64,000 bases of DNA from Fictibacillus nanhaiensis (GTDB lineage: Bacteria; Bacillota; Bacilli; Bacillales; Fictibacillaceae): positions 1 through 64,000 of the forward strand of contig NZ_JAHVJO010000006.1 of NCBI RefSeq assembly GCF_019801215.1, in the 5' to 3' direction. Position numbers and translations under genes: made by a program. Below are positions 60,059-64,000 of the stretch, piece by piece. Under the pieces are notes generated by a model. It saw nothing but the letters and a program-made list of their open reading frames with translations. It was not told where the DNA came from and did no database searches. The stretch's first letter is position 1. Every line of letters starts with the position of its first letter.

Positions 60059-60475
60059 ATGGGACAGATCACATTAATCTTCTTATTACTGGTAAGTGCA
60101 GGGGTAATCTTTCGGAGCATTTGGATGCTGTTTAAGCATCCCGGCATAAAAGAACACTTGATGCCTGCGAGTCATTTACTCATTTTATTTATCGTTTATG
60201 GGACAATCATTTCAGGTTTTGGTTTGATCTATGCGCTGTTGTCTTTAATGGGATACCCCGTTATTAAAATGGAATGGAATCAAAGTGATTTCCTTTCCTT
60301 TCTAGAAGCATGCATTTATTTTAGCAGTACAACCATCTTGTCGGTTGGATATGGTGACATCGTACCGGTTGGGGCAGGAAGGTGGATTGCCGCATTTCAA
60401 GCATTGATCGGTTATCTGCTGCCGATCGCGTTTGTCCTTTCATCGGTTATCCATCATAACAAAATGGCAAAATAG
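60059..60475 (+). CDS. Two-helix potassium channel pore protein
   Basis: A 138-residue protein with three hydrophobic segments and a K+ channel filter, TTILSVGYGDIVP, near residue 96 (TVGYGD with Ser in place of the usual variable residue). The C-terminal helix ends soon after the pore, so no RCK or regulatory domain is present. It likely forms a tetrameric channel. ATG at 60059 follows GGAGGTGG. It follows cntF by 58 bases and may be read through from that operon. Confidence 0.82.
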   Translation: MGQITLIFLLLVSAGVIFRSIWMLFKHPGIKEHLMPASHLLILFIVYGTIISGFGLIYALLSLMGYPVIKMEWNQSDFLSFLEACIYFSSTTILSVGYGDIVPVGAGRWIAAFQALIGYLLPIAFVLSSVIHHNKMAK

Positions 60476-60536
60476 TTGTTGAAGAAGACGGAAATCGGCT
60501 ACCCTTAAAACAGAACTATTTTTAAGGAGGCAAATG

Positions 60537-61007
60537 ATGCAAGTAGAAGCAGGAACAAAAGCACCAGATTTTAAGCTGCCAGCAAGCAACGGCCAGGAAA
60601 TTCAGTTATCGGATTTTAAAGGGAAAAATGTAGTTCTGTACTTTTACCCGAAAGATATGACACCGGGATGTACTACACAAGCCTGTGATTTTAGAGATAG
60701 GCATGCTGATTTTGAAGGGCAGAATACGGTGATTATCGGAATTAGTCCAGATCCTTTAACGCGTCATGATACTTTTATTCAGAAGCATGGCTTGCCGTTT
60801 TTACTAGCAGCAGATGAGGAACATAAGGTTGCCAAGTTGTATGATGTCTGGAAGCTGAAGAAAAACTTTGGCAAAGAATATATGGGAATAGAACGATCCA
60901 CTTTTATCATTGATAAAGAAGGAATTGTGGCAAAAGAATACCGAAAAGTGAAAGTGAAAGATCACGTAGAGGACGCATTGAATTACATAAAAGAAAATCT
61001 AACATAG
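60537..61007 (+). CDS. ygaF: Thioredoxin-dependent peroxiredoxin (Bcp/YgaF)
   Basis: A 156-residue (or 157, with the ATG codon just upstream) peroxiredoxin of the BCP type. The peroxidatic Cys is in YPKDMTPGCTTQACDFRD, with a second Cys five residues on that can act as the resolving one. It reduces peroxides in the cytoplasm. AAGGAGG precedes the pair of ATG codons. In B. subtilis ygaF lies next to perR; perR does not follow here. Confidence 0.92.
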   Translation: MQVEAGTKAPDFKLPASNGQEIQLSDFKGKNVVLYFYPKDMTPGCTTQACDFRDRHADFEGQNTVIIGISPDPLTRHDTFIQKHGLPFLLAADEEHKVAKLYDVWKLKKNFGKEYMGIERSTFIIDKEGIVAKEYRKVKVKDHVEDALNYIKENLT

Positions 61008-61037
61008 AAAAAAGCCCTGTATCGTCAGGGCTTTTTA
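61008..61037. terminator. Bidirectional terminator between ygaF and sspH
   Basis: AAAAAAGCCCTG and CAGGGCTTTTT form a near-perfect stem around TATCGT. It overlaps the stop codon of sspH. Confidence 0.85.
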
Positions 61038-61214
61038 GCTTTCTTGCAATTCATTCACCGGGATGTCCATTTCATTATCCGGCTGTTCTCTCGTATAAGC
61101 TCTAGCCGTTTGATTGTTTTCGTCTACTGATTGAAGCCAAACCGGCGTCCCATTATGTAAAACTTCGATTTCTTTTTCTGATTCAATGATCTGTTGAGCG
61201 CGTGATGTATTCAT
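61035..61214 (-). CDS. sspH: Small acid-soluble spore protein H
   Basis: A 59-residue H-type SASP. MNTSRAQQIIESEKEIEV, NGTPVWLQSVDENNQTARAYTREQPDNEMDIPV follow the family pattern closely (R-A-x-x-I-x-E-S, then NGxPV and NExxVPV). It is a minor spore protein. The ATG follows GGAGGTGA, and a near-perfect SigG-type promoter lies upstream. It was missed by simple length cut-offs but is a firm call. Confidence 0.88.
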   Translation of the reverse strand: MNTSRAQQIIESEKEIEVLHNGTPVWLQSVDENNQTARAYTREQPDNEMDIPVNELQES

Positions 61215-61236
61215 AGGTTATCACCTCCACGCCTTT

Positions 61237-61266
61237 TATTATGCAGCGAAGATAGGGTAAATATGC
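61237..61266 (-). promoter_or_regulatory. SigG-type promoter of sspH
   Basis: On the minus strand GCATA and CATAATA are separated by 18 bases; both match the SigG consensus (GHATR, CATWHTA) fully. Confidence 0.75.
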
Positions 61267-61353
61267 TTTTGGCTTTTAAAAATAGGCAGGAAGACTTACG
61301 CGTGATAAAATATAATTATGTGAATTTTATAACATATATAGGGGGGCTACCTA

Positions 61354-62463
61354 ATGAGAGATAACCGTTTAACTACTCTTGCTAGAACATTGTTAACGCA
61401 TTCGCTTAAACTTGAAAAAGGTCAAAAAGTTCTTATTTCATCATTTGTTTCTGGAAAACCGCTCGTAAAAGAACTGGTTCAAGAAACCTATAAATTGGGA
61501 GCATTCCCATACGTTCAGTTAGTGGATGAAGAAATTTCACGAGTATTGATGATGGGATCTTCAAAAGAACATACTGAACCACAAACGAAATGGGATCTTG
61601 CACGAATAGAAGACATTGATGCTTACATATCCATTCAATGTAAACAAAATGATGCAGAATTCTCTGAAATCCCAAGTGATATTTTTCAAATGAAAAGTGA
61701 ATTAGCTAAACCTGTGCAAAACTTGATTATTAACGACCGTCAATGGGTGTTGTTGAATTACCCGACACCTGGTCTTGCACAGATGGCTAAAATGAGCTTA
61801 GATACATTTACCGATTTTCTGCTTGATGTATGCAACGTAGATTATAAAGCAATGCTTGAAGCTCAAAAGCCATTGCACGAATTAATGGAACGAACGGATA
61901 AGGTGCGCATTACAGGACCTGGAACAGATCTAACGTTTTCAATTAAAGGCATTCCGGCGGTAATGTGTGCAGGTGAAAATAATATTCCTGATGGAGAAGT
62001 ATTTACGGCACCAGTAAAAGACAGTGTGAACGGGAAAATTACGTATAACACGCCTTGTCCATATCATGGAACAACATTTAATAATGTAAGTTTAACGTTT
62101 ATAGACGGGAAAATCGTTGAGGCTACTTCAGATAATACAGAGAAACTTAACGAAATCTTTGATACCGATGAAGGTGCTCGATATATCGGAGAATTTGCAA
62201 TCGGAGTCAATCCGCTTATCAAGCATCCGATGGGAGATATCTTATTTGATGAAAAGATTTGCGGAAGCATTCACTTCACCCCAGGAAGAGCTTATCAAGA
62301 TGCAAACAACGGAAACGAATCAGGCATCCACTGGGACATGGTACTGATTCAGCGCCCTGAATATGGTGGAGGCGAAATCTATTTTGATGATGTTTTAATC
62401 CGTAAAGATGGATTGTTCGTCTTGCCTGAATTACAAGGCTTAAATCCTGAAAACTTAAAATAA
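61354..62463 (+). CDS. M29 family aminopeptidase
   Basis: A 369-residue peptidase of the thermophilic aminopeptidase (M29, AmpS/PepS) family. Late conserved segments include the metal-site Glu in CAGENNIPDGEVFTAPVKDSVNG, then GARYIGEFAIGVNP, HFTPGRAYQDANNGNESGIHWDMV (metal His and Asp). It releases N-terminal residues and uses two divalent metals. No signal peptide. Start follows ATAGGGGGG. Alone between terminators. Confidence 0.9.
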   Translation: MRDNRLTTLARTLLTHSLKLEKGQKVLISSFVSGKPLVKELVQETYKLGAFPYVQLVDEEISRVLMMGSSKEHTEPQTKWDLARIEDIDAYISIQCKQNDAEFSEIPSDIFQMKSELAKPVQNLIINDRQWVLLNYPTPGLAQMAKMSLDTFTDFLLDVCNVDYKAMLEAQKPLHELMERTDKVRITGPGTDLTFSIKGIPAVMCAGENNIPDGEVFTAPVKDSVNGKITYNTPCPYHGTTFNNVSLTFIDGKIVEATSDNTEKLNEIFDTDEGARYIGEFAIGVNPLIKHPMGDILFDEKICGSIHFTPGRAYQDANNGNESGIHWDMVLIQRPEYGGGEIYFDDVLIRKDGLFVLPELQGLNPENLK

Positions 62464-62477
62464 ACAGCATATAAGAT

Positions 62478-62512
62478 CATTGCGGGATGCATTGTCCCGC
62501 TTTTTCTTTTTT
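62478..62512 (+). terminator. Terminator after the M29 aminopeptidase gene
   Basis: GCGGGA and TCCCGC pair around seven bases and are followed by TTTTTCTTTTTTT. Confidence 0.75.
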
Positions 62513-62544
62513 TATTAAATCTTAAAAAGAGAAGGTGTTTCTTC

Positions 62545-63495
62545 ATGATACTTTCAAGTGCACGTCTTAAGGATGAAGTGAAAATAATGCTTCAAAAGAA
62601 GTTCCAGCAAGCAGAGTTTCGTTTTTATAACAAGATGAAAGAAGCGATTGTAGATCTTGAGAAAGCGGAAATTTTAATTACATATGGAGAAGACTTAACG
62701 GCCGAATTGATAAACAAGGCAACAAACCTAAAGTGGGTGATGGTTATCTCTGCTGGTCTAGATAAAATGCCTTTCGAAGCACTTCAGAATAAAAACATTC
62801 TGATTACAAATGCAAGAGGAATACACAAAACACCAATGGCAGAATATACGCTATCAATGATGCGGCAAGTATCCCGAAAAGCAAAAGAGCTGATGAAAAA
62901 TCAAAAAGAGCATCTTTGGGACCGTAAAGTACCGATGACTGAGATATCTGGTAAAACAGTAGGTATTTTAGGCGCAGGTGCAATCGGAGAAGAAATTGCC
63001 AGGCTGTCAAAAGCATTTCACATGAAGACGATGGGTTTTAATAGAAGCGGAAGACCTGTACAAAACTTTGGTATCATCGTCGATCAAGAAGGAATTAACA
63101 AACTTTTTGAAGAAAGTGATTTTATTGTGAATGTGCTGCCATCTACACCCTTAACAACAGGCATGATAGGAGCTGATGCATTCTCGCGTATGAAGAATAC
63201 AGCTGTTCTTATCAACATTGGACGAGGAACAACGATAGTAGAAAGTGAACTTATACGTGCACTTCAGGAAAACAAAATAGCACATGCCGTTTTGGATGTG
63301 TTTGAATCAGAACCTCTAACAGAAAAGAGTCCATTATGGGATATGGAGAATGTTACGGTGACCCCTCATTTATCAGGGATATCTCCACAGTATCAGGAAA
63401 GAGCAATCAAGATTTTTAGTGAAAATCTTATCTTATATAAAAAAGGCATGTTTAAGAACATGAATAATATCATTCCATATGAGCGGGGGTATTAA
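62545..63495 (+). CDS. D-2-hydroxyacid dehydrogenase family protein
   Basis: A 316-residue NAD-dependent dehydrogenase. The Rossmann motif is GILGAGAIGEEIARLSKAFHMKTMGFNR near residue 136, the catalytic Arg is in LINIGRGTTIVE, and the Glu and His are in LDVFESEPLTEKSPLWDMENVTVTPHLSG. Upstream, NARGIHKTPMAEYTLSMM is typical of the family. The substrate is unknown. It ends two bases before the adenosyltransferase gene, so they share a transcript. Confidence 0.87.
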   Translation: MILSSARLKDEVKIMLQKKFQQAEFRFYNKMKEAIVDLEKAEILITYGEDLTAELINKATNLKWVMVISAGLDKMPFEALQNKNILITNARGIHKTPMAEYTLSMMRQVSRKAKELMKNQKEHLWDRKVPMTEISGKTVGILGAGAIGEEIARLSKAFHMKTMGFNRSGRPVQNFGIIVDQEGINKLFEESDFIVNVLPSTPLTTGMIGADAFSRMKNTAVLINIGRGTTIVESELIRALQENKIAHAVLDVFESEPLTEKSPLWDMENVTVTPHLSGISPQYQERAIKIFSENLILYKKGMFKNMNNIIPYERGY

Positions 63496-63496
63496 A

Positions 63497-64000
63497 ATGA
63501 AAATTTACACAAAAACTGGTGATAAAGGGAAAACATCTTTAATCTTTGGCGAGCGGGTATCCAAAAACGATATAAGAGTAGAAGCTTATGGTACCTGTGA
63601 TGAAGCAAACAGTATGATAGGACTTGGTGTAAGTCTGTTGCCGCAAGAAGAATGGGCAAAAAAAGCAACAAATGTCATGCAGAGGGTTCAGACTGTTCTT
63701 TTTCATGTAGGGGCTGAACTGGCAACACCTTCAGGAAAAGAAGTGTCTTGGAAGTTAAAAGAAGAAGACATTCATTTTTTAGAGAAAACAATCGATAGTT
63801 GGCAAGATGGATTAAAACCGTTAAAGCAGTTTATATTGCCTGGCGGATCACCTTCTGGAAGTGCTTTTCATACAGCTCGAACGATTGCACGTCGTGCAGA
63901 GCGGCTTGCTGTAGGTGTTGAAGGAGTCAATCCACTTGTATTGTCTTACTTAAACAGACTCTCTGACTTTTTATTTGTAGCTGCACGATATGCAAATGAT
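63497..64000 (+). CDS. ATP:cob(I)alamin adenosyltransferase, PduO type (partial)
   Basis: The first 168 residues of a PduO/YvqK-type enzyme; the gene runs off the window. The ATP loop is [20 protein letters not shown] at the start, YGTCDEANSMIGL follows, and the family segments FILPGGSPSGSAFHTARTIARRAER and YLNRLSDFLFVAARYAND are near the end. It makes adenosylcobalamin for B12-dependent enzymes. No cobalamin synthesis gene is in view, so it may act in salvage. It directly follows the dehydrogenase gene. Confidence 0.92.
   Translation, partial: MKIYTKTGDKGKTSLIFGERVSKNDIRVEAYGTCDEANSMIGLGVSLLPQEEWAKKATNVMQRVQTVLFHVGAELATPSGKEVSWKLKEEDIHFLEKTIDSWQDGLKPLKQFILPGGSPSGSAFHTARTIARRAERLAVGVEGVNPLVLSYLNRLSDFLFVAARYAND

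Overview
The window looks like a chromosomal segment of a low-GC, endospore-forming member of the Bacillaceae. Many genes follow the order of the Bacillus subtilis yfk-yfj-yfh-yga region: yfkJ, yfkH, yfkF, yfkD, yfkAB, yfkK, pdaA (yfjS), an rlmCD-type methyltransferase (yfjO), yfhE, yfhF, recX, yfhH, sspK, yfhJ, yfhP, mutY, sspE, ygaC (ntdP), ygaD, ygaE, gsaB and ygaF (bcp). Four genes tied to spores (pdaA, sspK, sspE, sspH), and promoter-like sequences for SigG and SigB, support this. The genus cannot be fixed from the sequence; Fictibacillus or a close relative is a guess.

Layout. 1-118 is the right end of an IS3-family element. 142-6800 has a DUF3050 protein, a YjbQ protein and a complete branched-chain amino acid ABC operon (livJHMGF). 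6850-18525 is the yfk block with a putative SigB-controlled phosphatase gene, a class I fumarase and the spore-cortex deacetylase PdaA. 18590-21180 is a secreted GH16 beta-glucanase with three predicted carbohydrate-binding modules behind two LacI/CcpA-type palindromes. 22903-23037 is a dense cluster of DnaA-box-like 9-mers. 23100-33600 is the yfh block of small spore-associated genes, repair genes (recX, mutY) and oxidoreductases. 33950-42213 carries ntdP, an ABC exporter and a five-gene dipeptide ABC operon. 43579-48911 has ygaE, gsaB and an ABC-2 transporter.

The most striking locus is 48945-60000. Eight tightly coupled genes encode a nicotianamine synthase-like enzyme (CntL), an opine dehydrogenase (CntM), an EamA exporter and a complete Opp/Nik-type importer (CntA-B-C-D-F). 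Sites matching the Zur operator lie before the first gene (15/15) and before the importer genes (14/15). This is best read as a zinc-repressed system that makes, exports and re-imports an opine-type metallophore of the staphylopine/pseudopaline/bacillopaline group. No histidine racemase gene (cntK) is present. Divergent from it are an ArsR-type regulator and two orphan peptide-type permeases.

Unexplained structure includes a tRNA-like element followed by mutually exclusive hairpins in the leader of a GNAT gene (24361-24481), two inverted, homologous 21-bp-period arrays 26 kb apart, a 14-copy 20-bp array open in all three forward frames, and a hairpin that covers the ribosome binding site of a 34-residue Lys/Asn-rich gene. 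The last gene, a cobalamin adenosyltransferase, runs off the window.
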